Assembly: GCF_019219825.1 (NCBI RefSeq)
Contig: NZ_JAHUXH010000001.1
Span: 620,001-684,000 of the forward strand
Direction: 5' to 3'
Source: Streptomyces sp. TRM70350
GTDB lineage: Bacteria; Actinomycetota; Actinomycetes; Streptomycetales; Streptomycetaceae
Length of the DNA: 64,000 nucleotides
Shown here: positions 36,680 to 45,543 of the stretch, piece after piece
How the letters are laid out: each line of letters opens with the position of its first letter
Numbering within the stretch: the first letter of the stretch is position 1
Notes under the pieces: generated by a model
What the model was told of the DNA's origin: nothing
Databases searched by the model: none
What the model saw: only the letters and a program-made list of their open reading frames with translations
Position numbers and translations under genes: made by a program

Positions 36680-37308
36680 CCCGTGGCCACGACCAGGTCC
36701 GCACGGTCCCGGGTCGTGGCCACCAGCTCGGCGTTGCGCTGGTCCGTCCCCAGCACCCACGCCACCGCCTCCTCGTGGCCCTTGCCGAACTCCTCGTGCC
36801 GGGCGACGAGGCGGCGGATCCGCTCAGGCTCGGGCAGCTCGCAGAACCACACCTCGTCCAGCTGCGGCCGGACACGCGCCCACGCGCCCGAGTCGAGCAG
36901 CAGGTAGTTGCCCTCGGTCACGATCAGCCGGGCGGTCGGCGGGACCGGGATCGCGCCCGCGATCGGCTGCTCCAGGACACGCTCGAATCCGGGCGCGTAC
37001 ACCACGTCGTCACCGTCCTCGTGCAGCCGCCGCAGCAGGGCCGCGTACCCGGCCGCGTCGAAGGTGTCGGGCGCGCCCTTGCGCTCGCGGCGGCCCAGCC
37101 GGTCCAGTTCGATGTCGGCGAGGTGGAAGCCGTCCATGGGGACGTGCGCGACCCAGGGCCGGACGGTGTCGTTCAGTACCCGCACCAGGCGTTCGGCGAG
37201 GGTCGTCTTGCCCGCGCCGGGGCCGCCGGTGATGCCGAGCACGGCCCGGTGGCCGTCCGCCGTGAGGGCACGGGCGCGGGCGAGGAGGTCGTCGAAGGTC
37301 ACCGGCAC
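36676..37308 (-). CDS. P-loop nucleoside/pantothenate-type kinase family protein
   Basis: 210 residues. Walker A GITGGPGAGKTTLAERL at about 25-41, then PMDGFHLAD (substrate/metal loop), a lid with RKGAPDTFDA, and IVTEGNYLLLD as in the uridine kinase/phosphoribulokinase/PanK-like fold. These short proteins are annotated as nucleoside/nucleotide kinase family; some may phosphorylate sugars. GTG 37308 is taken as start; GTG 37302 is an alternative and no clear ribosome binding site precedes either. The end overlaps the stop of the toroid-like gene. Confidence 0.85.
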   Translation of the reverse strand: MPVTFDDLLARARALTADGHRAVLGITGGPGAGKTTLAERLVRVLNDTVRPWVAHVPMDGFHLADIELDRLGRRERKGAPDTFDAAGYAALLRRLHEDGDDVVYAPGFERVLEQPIAGAIPVPPTARLIVTEGNYLLLDSGAWARVRPQLDEVWFCELPEPERIRRLVARHEEFGKGHEEAVAWVLGTDQRNAELVATTRDRADLVVATG

Positions 37309-37404
37309 ACAGCAGAGTGTGTCACCCGGCCGACGGGCGATGAGTTCCGGCTCCGGGCGGAGTCGGACCAAGCAGGAGAGACCAGTCGGAAGGGAGCCAC
37401 GGAC

Positions 37405-37800
37405 ATGTCCGACGACGAGACCCGGATCCGCGACCTCATCACCCGGTGGGCCGAAGCCGTTCACCGCGGAGACCTCGACGGCGTCCTCGCGGACCACACC
37501 GAGGACATCGTCATGTTCGACGTGCCGCCGCCGCACGAGGGCGTCCGCGGGATCGACGCCTACCGTGAGAGCTGGCCGCCGTTCTTCGAGTGGCAGTCCC
37601 AGGGCGCCTCCTTCGAGATCGAGTCCCTGGACGTCACCGCGGGCACCGACGTGGCCTACGCGCACGCCCTGCTGCGCTGCGGCACGCCCAAGGAACTCGC
37701 CGCGCAGCCCACCCTGCGCCTGCGGCTGACCATCGGCCTGCGCAAGGAGGACGGCCGCTGGCGGGTCGCGCACGAGCACCACTCGTTCCCACTTGACTGA
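37405..37800 (+). CDS. SnoaL-like/DUF4440 NTF2-fold protein
   Basis: 131 residues: RIRDLITRWAEAVHRGDLDGVLADHTEDIVMFDVPPPHEGVRGIDAYRESW is the classic N-terminal SnoaL/YybH pattern, and the C-terminus ends LRKEDGRWRVAHEHHSFPLD. Small NTF2-like enzyme or binding protein with unknown ligand. ATG 37405 has AGGGAG upstream. It is divergent from the kinase gene at 37308. Confidence 0.85.
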   Translation: MSDDETRIRDLITRWAEAVHRGDLDGVLADHTEDIVMFDVPPPHEGVRGIDAYRESWPPFFEWQSQGASFEIESLDVTAGTDVAYAHALLRCGTPKELAAQPTLRLRLTIGLRKEDGRWRVAHEHHSFPLD

Positions 37801-37887
37801 CCGTCGTACGGCCGTCGTTCGGCGGGGAAACGTCCCGTGTGGCCTCCGCCACCCACTGGACCCCGCCGTGCGGGGAACCGGTCCTGT

Positions 37888-38628
37888 ATGACGGAGCTCG
37901 GTCTTCCCGAAGAAATCCTGGCCTGCCTCTTCGACCTCGACGGGGTCGTCACCAAGACGGCCGTGGTCCACGCCGCCGCCTGGAAGGAGACCTTCGACGC
38001 CTTCCTGCGCGAGCGGGAGGGCGCCGACTTCCGGCCGTTCGACCCCGTCGCCGACTACGACGAGTACGTCGACGGCCGCCCCCGCGCGGACGGCGTGCGC
38101 ACCTTCCTCGCCGCCCGCGGCATCCACCTGCCCGAAGGCGGCCCCGGCGACCCGCCCGACGCCGCGACCGTGCACGGCGTCGGCAACCGCAAGAACGACC
38201 TCCTCCTGGAGAGGATCCGCACCGGCGGCGTCGAGGCCTACGACGGCACCCTGCGCTACATCGCGGCGGTGCGCGCCCAGGGCCTGCGCACCGCGATCGT
38301 CTCGTCCAGCGCCAACTGCCGCGACGTGCTGCGCGCGATCGGCGCCGAGGACCTGTTCGACGTACGCATCGACGGCGTCGTGGCGGCCGAACGCAGGTTG
38401 CCCGGGAAGCCGCGACCGGACACCTTCCTGGCCGCCGCCCGCGACCTCGGCGTCGAGGCGCGGCAGGCGGCCGTGTTCGAGGACGCGCTGGCCGGCATGG
38501 ACGCGGGGCGCGCGGGCGACTTCGGTCACGTCGTCGGCGTCGACCGCGCCGGACAGGCGAAGGCCCTGTACGCGCACGGCGCGGACCGGGTCGTACAGGA
38601 TCTCGCCGAACTGGGGGGCAAGGAGTGA
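37888..38628 (+). CDS. pgmB: beta-phosphoglucomutase-type HAD hydrolase
   Basis: 246 residues. HAD motif I FDLDGVV (nucleophile Asp16, acid Asp18), motif II SSS at about 136-138, motif III Lys within PGKPRPDTF and motif IV FEDALAGMDAG. A helical cap lies at about 30-110. It overlaps the GH65 gene by 4 bases (GTGA), so both are translated together: the phosphorylase would release beta-glucose 1-phosphate and this enzyme would convert it to glucose 6-phosphate. Confidence 0.87.
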   Translation: MTELGLPEEILACLFDLDGVVTKTAVVHAAAWKETFDAFLREREGADFRPFDPVADYDEYVDGRPRADGVRTFLAARGIHLPEGGPGDPPDAATVHGVGNRKNDLLLERIRTGGVEAYDGTLRYIAAVRAQGLRTAIVSSSANCRDVLRAIGAEDLFDVRIDGVVAAERRLPGKPRPDTFLAAARDLGVEARQAAVFEDALAGMDAGRAGDFGHVVGVDRAGQAKALYAHGADRVVQDLAELGGKE

Positions 38629-40967
38629 TCGCACAGGGGGCGTACGCCGTCGAGCCGTGGACCGTACGGGAGACGGACCTCAAGCTGGACGTGCTGGCAC
38701 AGAGCGAGTCCGTGTTCGCGCTGTCCAACGGCCATGTCGGCTGGCGCGGCAACCTCGACGAGGGCGAGCCGCACGGCCTGCCCGGCTCGTACCTCAACGG
38801 GGTGCACGAGCTGCATCCGCTGCCGTACGCCGAGGCCGGGTACGGCTATCCGGAGTCCGGTCAGACGGTCATCAACGTCACGAACGGCAAGGTCGTCCGG
38901 CTGCTGGTCGACGACGAGCCGTTCGACCTGCGCTACGGGCGGCTCGTCGCGCACGAGCGCACGCTGGATCTGCGCCGGGGTGTCCTGGAGCGGGTCTGCG
39001 AGTGGACCTCACCGGCCGGTTCGACGGTCCGGGTGCGCTCGACGCGGCTGGTGTCGCTCACACAGCGGGCGATCGCCGCCGTGGCGTACGAGGTGGAACC
39101 CGTCGACCGCCGTACACGCGTGGTGATCCAGTCGGAGCTGGTCGCCAACGAGAGCCTGCCCGAGCCGAACGGCGACCCGCGTGCCGCCCGGGCGCTGAAG
39201 TCGCCGCTGGAGCAGGAGGAGGACTTCGCCGACGGCCCCCGGCTGCGCCTCGTGCACCGCACCCGGCGCAGCGGCCTGCGCGTCGCCGTGGCCGCCGACC
39301 ACGTCGTGACCGGCCCCGAGCGGACGACCACGAGCGGCGAGAGCAACGTGGACGTGGCCCGCCTGACCGTCACCTCCGTGCTCGGCCCCGGCGAGCGGCT
39401 GCGGCTGGAGAAGCTGGTCGCGCACGGCTGGTCCGGCGTCCGCTCCCGGCCCGCGATGAGCGACCAGGTCGAGGCGGCGCTCGCGGCGGCCGCACACAGC
39501 GGCTGGCAGGGGCTGCTCGACGAACAGCGGGCCTACCTGGACGACTTCTGGGCGCGGGCCGACGTCGAGGTCGACGGCGACGAGGCGATCCAGCAGGCGG
39601 TCCGCTTCGCCCTCTTCCACGTCCTGCAGGCGGGCGCCCGCGCGGAGGGCCGGGCGATCCCGGCGAAGGGACTGACCGGGTCCGGCTACGACGGCCACGC
39701 CTTCTGGGACACCGAGACCTTCGTGCTGCCCCTGCTGACCCACACCTCGCCCGGTGCCGTCGCCGAGGCGCTGCGCTGGCGGCAGAACACCCTGCCCGCC
39801 GCCCGCGAACGCGCCGCCCAACTCGGCCTGCGCGGGGCGGCGTTCCCCTGGCGGACGATCGACGGCTCGGAGGGCTCGGCATACTGGCCCGCCGGTACCG
39901 CCGCCTTCCACATCAACGCCGACACCGCCGACGCCGTGGTCCGGTACGTGGCGGCCACCGGCGACCACGACTTCGAGCGGGACACCGGCGTGGAACTGCT
40001 GGTGGAGACCGCCCGGCTGTGGCGCTCGCTCGGCCACCACGACCACCACGGCGCCTTCCACATCGACGGTGTCACCGGCCCGGACGAGTACAGCGCCGTC
40101 GCCGACGACAACACGTACACCAACCTCATGGCCCGGGCGAACCTGCTGGCCGCCGCCGACGCCGTCGAACGCCACCCGGAACAGGCCGCGCGGCTGGACG
40201 TGGACGCCGAGGAGAGCGCCGCCTGGCGGGACGCGGCCGCCGCCATGCACATCCCGTACAACGACGACCTCGGCGTGCACGAGCAGCACGCGGGCTTCAC
40301 CCGCTACCAGCGCTGGGACTTCGCGGCCACCGGCCCCGACCGGTTCCCGCTGATGCTGCACTTCCCCTACTTCGACCTGTACCGCAAGCAGGTCGTCAAG
40401 CAGGCCGACCTGGTCCTGGCGATGTACACCTGCGGAAGCCACTTCGACGACGAGCACATCGCCCGCAACTTCGCCTACTACGAGCCGCTGACGGTGCGGG
40501 ACTCCTCGCTCTCGGCCTGCGTCCAGGCCGTCATCGCCGCCCAGGCGGGTCACCTGGGCCTCGCCTACGACTACACCGTCGAGGCGGCCCTGATGGACCT
40601 GGCCGACCTGCAGCAGAACACCCGCGACGGACTGCACATCGCGTCGCTGGCCGGTACGTGGATGGCCCTGGTCGCCGGTTTCGGCGGGATGCGCCACGAC
40701 GGTGACACCCTGCGCTTCGCGCCCCGCCTGCCCGAACAGTTCAGCAGGCTGGCCTTCACGATCCAGCTCCTCGACCGCCGCCTGTGCGTGGAGATCACCC
40801 CCGACAAGGCCACGTACACCCTGCTCTCCGGCCCGCCCCTGGCGATCAGTCACCACGGCGAGCCCCTGAGCGTCAGCCCCGAAAGCCCCGCCGTGCGCAC
40901 GGTCCCCCCGACGCCCACGCGCCCGGCCCCGGAACAACCCCCGCACCGCGCACCGAACGCCCGCTGA
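38625..40967 (+). CDS. GH65 disaccharide phosphorylase (trehalose/maltose/kojibiose type)
   Basis: 780 residues, the size of GH65 phosphorylases. N-terminal beta-sandwich (NGHVGWRGNLDEGEP...GSYLNGV), (alpha/alpha)6 barrel with GYDGHAFWDTE and the catalytic acid Glu488 in GVTGPDEYS, and the phosphate-site region HIASLAGTW near 670. It should split an alpha-linked glucose disaccharide with phosphate to give beta-glucose 1-phosphate. GTG 38625 overlaps the stop of the mutase gene. Trehalose, maltose, kojibiose or nigerose are all possible substrates. Confidence 0.88.
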   Translation: MIAQGAYAVEPWTVRETDLKLDVLAQSESVFALSNGHVGWRGNLDEGEPHGLPGSYLNGVHELHPLPYAEAGYGYPESGQTVINVTNGKVVRLLVDDEPFDLRYGRLVAHERTLDLRRGVLERVCEWTSPAGSTVRVRSTRLVSLTQRAIAAVAYEVEPVDRRTRVVIQSELVANESLPEPNGDPRAARALKSPLEQEEDFADGPRLRLVHRTRRSGLRVAVAADHVVTGPERTTTSGESNVDVARLTVTSVLGPGERLRLEKLVAHGWSGVRSRPAMSDQVEAALAAAAHSGWQGLLDEQRAYLDDFWARADVEVDGDEAIQQAVRFALFHVLQAGARAEGRAIPAKGLTGSGYDGHAFWDTETFVLPLLTHTSPGAVAEALRWRQNTLPAARERAAQLGLRGAAFPWRTIDGSEGSAYWPAGTAAFHINADTADAVVRYVAATGDHDFERDTGVELLVETARLWRSLGHHDHHGAFHIDGVTGPDEYSAVADDNTYTNLMARANLLAAADAVERHPEQAARLDVDAEESAAWRDAAAAMHIPYNDDLGVHEQHAGFTRYQRWDFAATGPDRFPLMLHFPYFDLYRKQVVKQADLVLAMYTCGSHFDDEHIARNFAYYEPLTVRDSSLSACVQAVIAAQAGHLGLAYDYTVEAALMDLADLQQNTRDGLHIASLAGTWMALVAGFGGMRHDGDTLRFAPRLPEQFSRLAFTIQLLDRRLCVEITPDKATYTLLSGPPLAISHHGEPLSVSPESPAVRTVPPTPTRPAPEQPPHRAPNAR

Positions 40968-40999
40968 GCCGCTCCCGTGAGCTAGGGTTCTTGCTGTTT

Positions 41000-41026
41000 T
41001 CCATGAATTCGCCCGTAGTTCATGGA
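41000..41026. promoter_or_regulatory. 8-bp-arm palindrome upstream of the membrane protein gene
   Basis: TCCATGAA (41000-41007) and TTCATGGA (41019-41026) form a perfect inverted repeat with an 11-base spacer in an AT-richer patch about 50 bases before the next start. An operator is plausible; no regulator gene is adjacent. Confidence 0.4.
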
Positions 41027-41074
41027 TGGTGGGGGGTTTCAGCAACCCGGTGAACTTGGGGGAGGGGCCGGACC

Positions 41075-42520
41075 ATGGCCGACAGTACGAGGGTCACCCG
41101 TGTCGGAACGCCGCGCCTCGGCTCGCCGGGCGCCCCGGCGCTGGTGGCGGGCGCCTTCACCGTGGCGCAACTCCTGCTGGTCCCACCCGGCATGGGCCTC
41201 GGCTGGGACGAGACGGTGTACGTCAGCCAGGTCGGCGACCAGGCTCCCGCCGCCTTCTTCAGCGCACCCCGCGCCCGGGGCGTCTCCCTGCTGGTGGCGC
41301 CGATCGCGTCCTGGTCGACGTCCACCGCCCTGCTCCGCGTCTACCTCGCCCTCCTCGCCGGGCTCGGCCTCTACCTCGCCCTGCGCTCCTGGCGCGGCCT
41401 GTTCCCGCCCCGCGTCCTGGCCACCGCCGGCGCCCTGTTCGGCACCCTGTGGGTGACGCTCTTCTACGCCCCGCAGGCCATGCCCAACTACTGGGTGGCG
41501 GTCGGCGCGCTCATCTGCGTCGGCTGTTTCCTGCGGGCCGGGGGAGCGGCGTTGTGGGGGATCGGCGCGAGCGCCGCGCTGATGGCGTTGATGCGGCCCA
41601 CGGACGCGGTGTGGGTGACCGTTCCGCTGCTCGTCCTCGGCGTGTGCGTACGGCGGTGGCGGGCCCTCGCGGCACTGCTGGCGGGCCTCGCGGTCGGGGC
41701 AGCGCAGTGGATCGTCGAGGCGTACGTCAGCTACGGCGGCCTGGGCGAGCGCCTCGCCGAGGGCTCCCGCATCCAGGGCGGACTCGGCCTGAACTTCGCC
41801 GTCGACGACCAGCTGCGCAGCCTGGTCGGCCGCACCCTGTGCCGTCCGTGCACCGCCCCGATGCCCCACCCGGTCATCACCCTGTGGTGGTACGCCCTCC
41901 CGCTCCTCGCCGCGCTCGGCCTCGTGATCGCGATCCGCGCCGGCCGCACCAGAACCACCCTCGTCGCCCTGGCCTGCGCCACGACGGCCGCCGTCCCCTA
42001 CCTCTTCCTGATCGAGTACGCGGCGCCCCGCTTCCTGCTGCCCGCCTACGCCCTCCTCGCCCTGCCCATCGCCGACGCGCTGTGGCACCAGGTCACCGCA
42101 CCGGACGGCCGATGGCGGCCCGTGGCGGCGACACTGGTCGCGCTCGGGCTGGTCGGCCATCTGGCGGTGCAGTACGTCGTCCTGGACCGCACCGCGCAGC
42201 GCACCGTCGCCGACCGCGAGGACTGGGCGCGCACCGCCGACCGACTGCACCACCTCGGCGTGCGCCCGCCCTGCCTGCTCACCGGCCACCAGGCCATCCC
42301 CCTCGCGTACTACACCGGCTGCTCCTCCGGCGCGGTCCGCGGCCACAACGCCAACACCACCGAGGCGGAGATCCTGAGCAGCGCCCGCCGTATCCCCGTC
42401 GCCGCCCTGACCACAGCCGACGGCCGCCCACCGGCCTACGCCCGTGACTGGACCGTGCACCGCCTCGACGGGCTCCGGGTGTACGTCGCACCGGCGGCCC
42501 GCAGTGGCGGAGCGACGTGA
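41075..42520 (+). CDS. polytopic membrane protein, glycosyltransferase (GT39/GT83)-like
   Basis: 481 residues with about ten hydrophobic helices and, in the first extracellular loop, LGWDETVYVSQ, the acidic pair expected of GT-C glycosyltransferases that use lipid-linked sugars. The C-terminal 90 residues form a soluble tail (DREDWARTADRLHHLGVRPPCLLTGHQAIPLAYYTGC). ATG 41075 follows GGGGGAGGGG. The substrate and acceptor cannot be read from the sequence. Confidence 0.75.
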   Translation: MADSTRVTRVGTPRLGSPGAPALVAGAFTVAQLLLVPPGMGLGWDETVYVSQVGDQAPAAFFSAPRARGVSLLVAPIASWSTSTALLRVYLALLAGLGLYLALRSWRGLFPPRVLATAGALFGTLWVTLFYAPQAMPNYWVAVGALICVGCFLRAGGAALWGIGASAALMALMRPTDAVWVTVPLLVLGVCVRRWRALAALLAGLAVGAAQWIVEAYVSYGGLGERLAEGSRIQGGLGLNFAVDDQLRSLVGRTLCRPCTAPMPHPVITLWWYALPLLAALGLVIAIRAGRTRTTLVALACATTAAVPYLFLIEYAAPRFLLPAYALLALPIADALWHQVTAPDGRWRPVAATLVALGLVGHLAVQYVVLDRTAQRTVADREDWARTADRLHHLGVRPPCLLTGHQAIPLAYYTGCSSGAVRGHNANTTEAEILSSARRIPVAALTTADGRPPAYARDWTVHRLDGLRVYVAPAARSGGAT

Positions 42521-42963
42521 CGCCCCACCGGCCCTGCCCCAGTGGCAGGCCCTCCTCACCCGCGCCGTCCTGCCCGGCGCCACCACTGTCGCCGCGACCC
42601 GGTCGTGTGCGGTGCTCGCCAGCAGGGCAGCGGTTGCGCATGGGCTGCCCGCCGGACTTGGCGCGGGTGCGGTGAACCCGCGCTTCCTCATGCGTTGGGG
42701 CGCGCAGCGGCCCGCTGGGCGGCCACGCTCGCGGTCAAGGCCAGGGCGCGCGGACTGGTGCGCGGCGCCCTGATCGCCGTACACGCTCCGGCCTGCCCCG
42801 GTGTCCTGCGGTTACCGCACGTCCCCGGCGCATACCCGGCCGCCCCTCACGTCGCGGCCGGCGGACATCCGGCGGTCCACGCCACTGTGACCCGGCCGGG
42901 GCGTTTTCGCCGTGCCCACCTCAGGTAGGACTCCGGAAGTCGGCTCGGACGAGGGGGAGTGGC
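42521..42963. other. gap without a recognisable gene
   Basis: Frames exist through this 440-bp region on both strands but none has a ribosome binding site plus a recognisable product. A plus-strand frame includes RAVLPGATTVAATRS and VLASRAAVAHGLPAGLG, which look like decayed coding sequence. No clear hairpin or repeat. Confidence 0.5.
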
Positions 42964-43818
42964 ATGGCAGGACATGACAGCGCCGGACGACTGGGGGACG
43001 AGTTCCGCGTCCCCGGCAGCTCGTCCTTCACGGAGTTCCTCGCGGCGCACCGCCCGGAGTTGCTGCCCATGCGCCGCCCCCTTCCCGACGGCGTCCGCGC
43101 GGCCGACGGCCGGTTCCCGCACGGCACCACCGTGCTGGCACTCGCCTACCGGGACGGCGTGCTGATCGCCGGGGACCGCAGGGCCACCATGGGCAACGTC
43201 ATCTCCCAGCGGGACCTGGAGAAGGTGCACCCCGCGGACGACCACACCGCCGTCGCCTTCGCCGGCAGCGTCGGGCTCGCCGTGGACATGGTGAAGCTGT
43301 ACCAGGTCGAGCTGACGCACTTCGAGAAGATCGAGGGCACCCCGATGACCTTCAGCGCGAAGGCGACCCGGCTGGCCGGCATGATCCGGCAGAACCTCGG
43401 TCAAGCCATGCAGGGCCTCGCCGTCGTGCCGCTCCTCGCCGGTTACGACGTCAGGGGCGCCGGGCGCGCGCGGGGCCGCATCTTCGGCTTCGACGTCGCC
43501 GGCGGCGCGTACGAGAAGTCGGACTTCCACGCCGAGGGCTCCGGCTCGCCGTACGCGCGGGGCGCGTTGAAGAAGCTGTTCCGCCCGGGCATGTCCCGGC
43601 GCGAGGCCGCCCTGGCCGCCCTGCAGGCCCTGTACGACGCGGCCGACGACGACTCCGCGACCGGCGGCCCGGACCTCAGCCGCCGCATCTTCCCGGTCGT
43701 CTCCGTCATCACCGAGGACGGCTTCGAACGCCTGCCCGCGCAGGAGACGGGGGAACTGGCCCACGAGATGGTCGAACAACGCCGCACCCGCCCCGACGGG
43801 CCCAACGCGGCGCCCTGA
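42964..43818 (+). CDS. prcB: orphan 20S proteasome beta subunit paralogue
   Basis: 284 residues. A 54-residue propeptide (ending FPHG) precedes catalytic Thr55; the triad is complete, with Asp71 (AGDRRAT, Asp17 of the mature chain) and Lys87 (RDLEK, Lys33). GSVGLAVDMVKLYQVELTHFEKIEG, MQGLAVVPLLAGYD and YDAADDDSATGGPD are the actinobacterial beta-subunit signatures. In Streptomyces the main prcB sits beside prcA, pup and arc; none of those is here, so this is a second, stand-alone copy. It could join the normal 20S particle with PrcA or form its own assembly. Confidence 0.92.
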   Translation: MAGHDSAGRLGDEFRVPGSSSFTEFLAAHRPELLPMRRPLPDGVRAADGRFPHGTTVLALAYRDGVLIAGDRRATMGNVISQRDLEKVHPADDHTAVAFAGSVGLAVDMVKLYQVELTHFEKIEGTPMTFSAKATRLAGMIRQNLGQAMQGLAVVPLLAGYDVRGAGRARGRIFGFDVAGGAYEKSDFHAEGSGSPYARGALKKLFRPGMSRREAALAALQALYDAADDDSATGGPDLSRRIFPVVSVITEDGFERLPAQETGELAHEMVEQRRTRPDGPNAAP

Positions 43819-43827
43819 CAGCGGGGT

Positions 43828-44526
43828 TCAGTGAGCGAGCCGCCGAGGTGTCACGCCCCGCTCCACCGCCTCACCCCGACCGTCCGGCTCCACCCGGTAC
43901 AGCCGGGCGCCCGGCGTACCCTCCCTGAACAACGCCCCCACTCCGTCGTCCACACCCCACCCGGCGGGCAGCGCACCGGCCGCCACGGCCGCCCGGTACG
44001 AGGGACGGCGGCCGGGCTCGCTGTCGTAGTGCGGGCAGACCGACCCGGGGAGCAGACCCAGCCCGTCCGGCAGAGAGGTGAGCGGGCCGAACGAGTCGGT
44101 GTGGGAGCCCTCGGCCCAGCAGTTGGCGCCGGCGCTGATCCCGCACAGCAGAGTCCCGCGGTCGTAGGCCTCGGCGAGCACCCGGTCGACGCCGTGTGTG
44201 CGCCAGACGGCCAGCAGGTTGGCGGTGTTGCCGCCGCCGACGTACACCACGTCCTGTCCGAGGAGGAACTCGCGCAGTGCGGAGTCGTCCGACTCCCGCC
44301 GGAACAGCGGCAGCACGGACGGCTCGCACCGCCGGGGCCCGAACGCGGCGAGGAACCGCTCGACGTAGCCGAGCGCGTCGCCGCTCGCGGTGGGGACGAA
44401 GCACACCCTCGGCCTGGACGCGCGCACCTGGCCGAGCACCCAGTCGTCAAGCAGCCCGTCCTCGTCGGTGGAGAACCCTCCGCCGAGCAGCGCCAGACGA
44501 CGAGGGGGAGCGGCGGTCACGAGCAT
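43828..44526 (-). CDS. peptidase E-like S51 family serine peptidase
   Basis: 232 residues, class I glutamine amidotransferase-like fold. The motifs VYVGGGNTANLL, the nucleophile elbow CGISAGANCW (catalytic Ser) and CPHYDSEPGRRP are those of S51 peptidases (dipeptidase E cuts Asp-Xaa dipeptides). It converges with the proteasome gene (gap 9 bases); a role downstream in peptide recycling is attractive but unproved. Confidence 0.85.
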   Translation of the reverse strand: MLVTAAPPRRLALLGGGFSTDEDGLLDDWVLGQVRASRPRVCFVPTASGDALGYVERFLAAFGPRRCEPSVLPLFRRESDDSALREFLLGQDVVYVGGGNTANLLAVWRTHGVDRVLAEAYDRGTLLCGISAGANCWAEGSHTDSFGPLTSLPDGLGLLPGSVCPHYDSEPGRRPSYRAAVAAGALPAGWGVDDGVGALFREGTPGARLYRVEPDGRGEAVERGVTPRRLAH

Positions 44527-44578
44527 GCCTCCCGGGCGCGGGACGGGAACGTCGGGGGAAGACCCAGTCTGCCAGTGC

Positions 44579-45532
44579 TCACACCCTCAGCTGTCCCCGC
44601 CACTTGGCGATCTCCTTCGCCGGGTCCCCGGTGTACGACCAGGGAGTCCGGGTGCACCGGCGGCCGAGCACGCGGAGCAGTTCGGCGGCGATGTCGAAGG
44701 CTCCGGCGTGACAGGCGGCGTGTGTCAGGTAGTTGACGTCGCGCAGCTCGACCGGGGTGACCGGGGTGTCCGGGCGCTCGAGGATCCAGCGCTGCCAGGT
44801 GCGGCGTACGTCGCTGACGGCGCCGTCGTGGTCCCAGTGCTGGCCGAGACCGACGGCGGAGCGGTGGCCGCGCGCGGCGTCCAGGGCGTAGCGGAACTCC
44901 TCGACGCGGGCGTACTGCACCAGCACCGGCAGCGCGCAGCCGGGCGGGGCCACTCCGGCGGCGTCGCGGGCGAAGTCGTACATCAGGCCGTGGGTGCCGT
45001 GCCAGCGCGCGGAGTAGTAGTGCAGGATCTGGAGGTGGCCCTCCATGCTGTACGGGTCGCGCTGGTGCAACTCGTCCCACCAGCGGGCCAGTTCGCGTCG
45101 GCGTACCCCCTGCGGGTACAGGCGGGCCACGGAGATCAGCGAGGTCCACGGCGTCGGGTCCGCCGGGTACGCCTCTGTGGCGCGCATGCAGGCCAGCACC
45201 GTGCTGTCGATGCGTTCCCGGTCGATCGGCACGCCCCGGCCCGCCGCGATGGCCAGGTTGAACGCCCGGGCCGTCTCGGTCGCGGCCCGCAGGACCAGCG
45301 CGTCGGCGCTGTGCGGTTCGGCGGCCAGCCAGGACTCCACCGCCGAACTGCTCGCGCAGGCCTGCGCGAGCATCCGCACCCGGTGCCCCCGCAGGAGCCA
45401 GTCGGGGCCGGTGGACCGCAGCAGTTCGCGCAGCCCCTGCCAGCGGCCGATGACGATGTCGTGGCGGGCCGCGGTGAGGTCCGCGTCCCCGCAGTCGGGG
45501 TCGAAGTCGGGGGCGAAGCGGTCGCGCGCCAT
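44579..45532 (-). CDS. hypothetical protein, TPR-like helical
   Basis: 317 residues. ATG 45532 lies 11 bases after the stop of the amino acid permease gene, so both form an operon. The sequence is helical with Trp- and Ala-rich repeats (IVIGRWQGLRELLRSTGPDWLLRGHRVRMLAQAC and SWLAAEPHSADALVLRAATETARAF) that recall tetratricopeptide-like bundles and are seen in Streptomyces proteins of unknown function. No catalytic motif is visible. Confidence 0.75.
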   Translation of the reverse strand: MARDRFAPDFDPDCGDADLTAARHDIVIGRWQGLRELLRSTGPDWLLRGHRVRMLAQACASSSAVESWLAAEPHSADALVLRAATETARAFNLAIAAGRGVPIDRERIDSTVLACMRATEAYPADPTPWTSLISVARLYPQGVRRRELARWWDELHQRDPYSMEGHLQILHYYSARWHGTHGLMYDFARDAAGVAPPGCALPVLVQYARVEEFRYALDAARGHRSAVGLGQHWDHDGAVSDVRRTWQRWILERPDTPVTPVELRDVNYLTHAACHAGAFDIAAELLRVLGRRCTRTPWSYTGDPAKEIAKWRGQLRV

Positions 45533-45543
45533 CGGGGTCTCTT

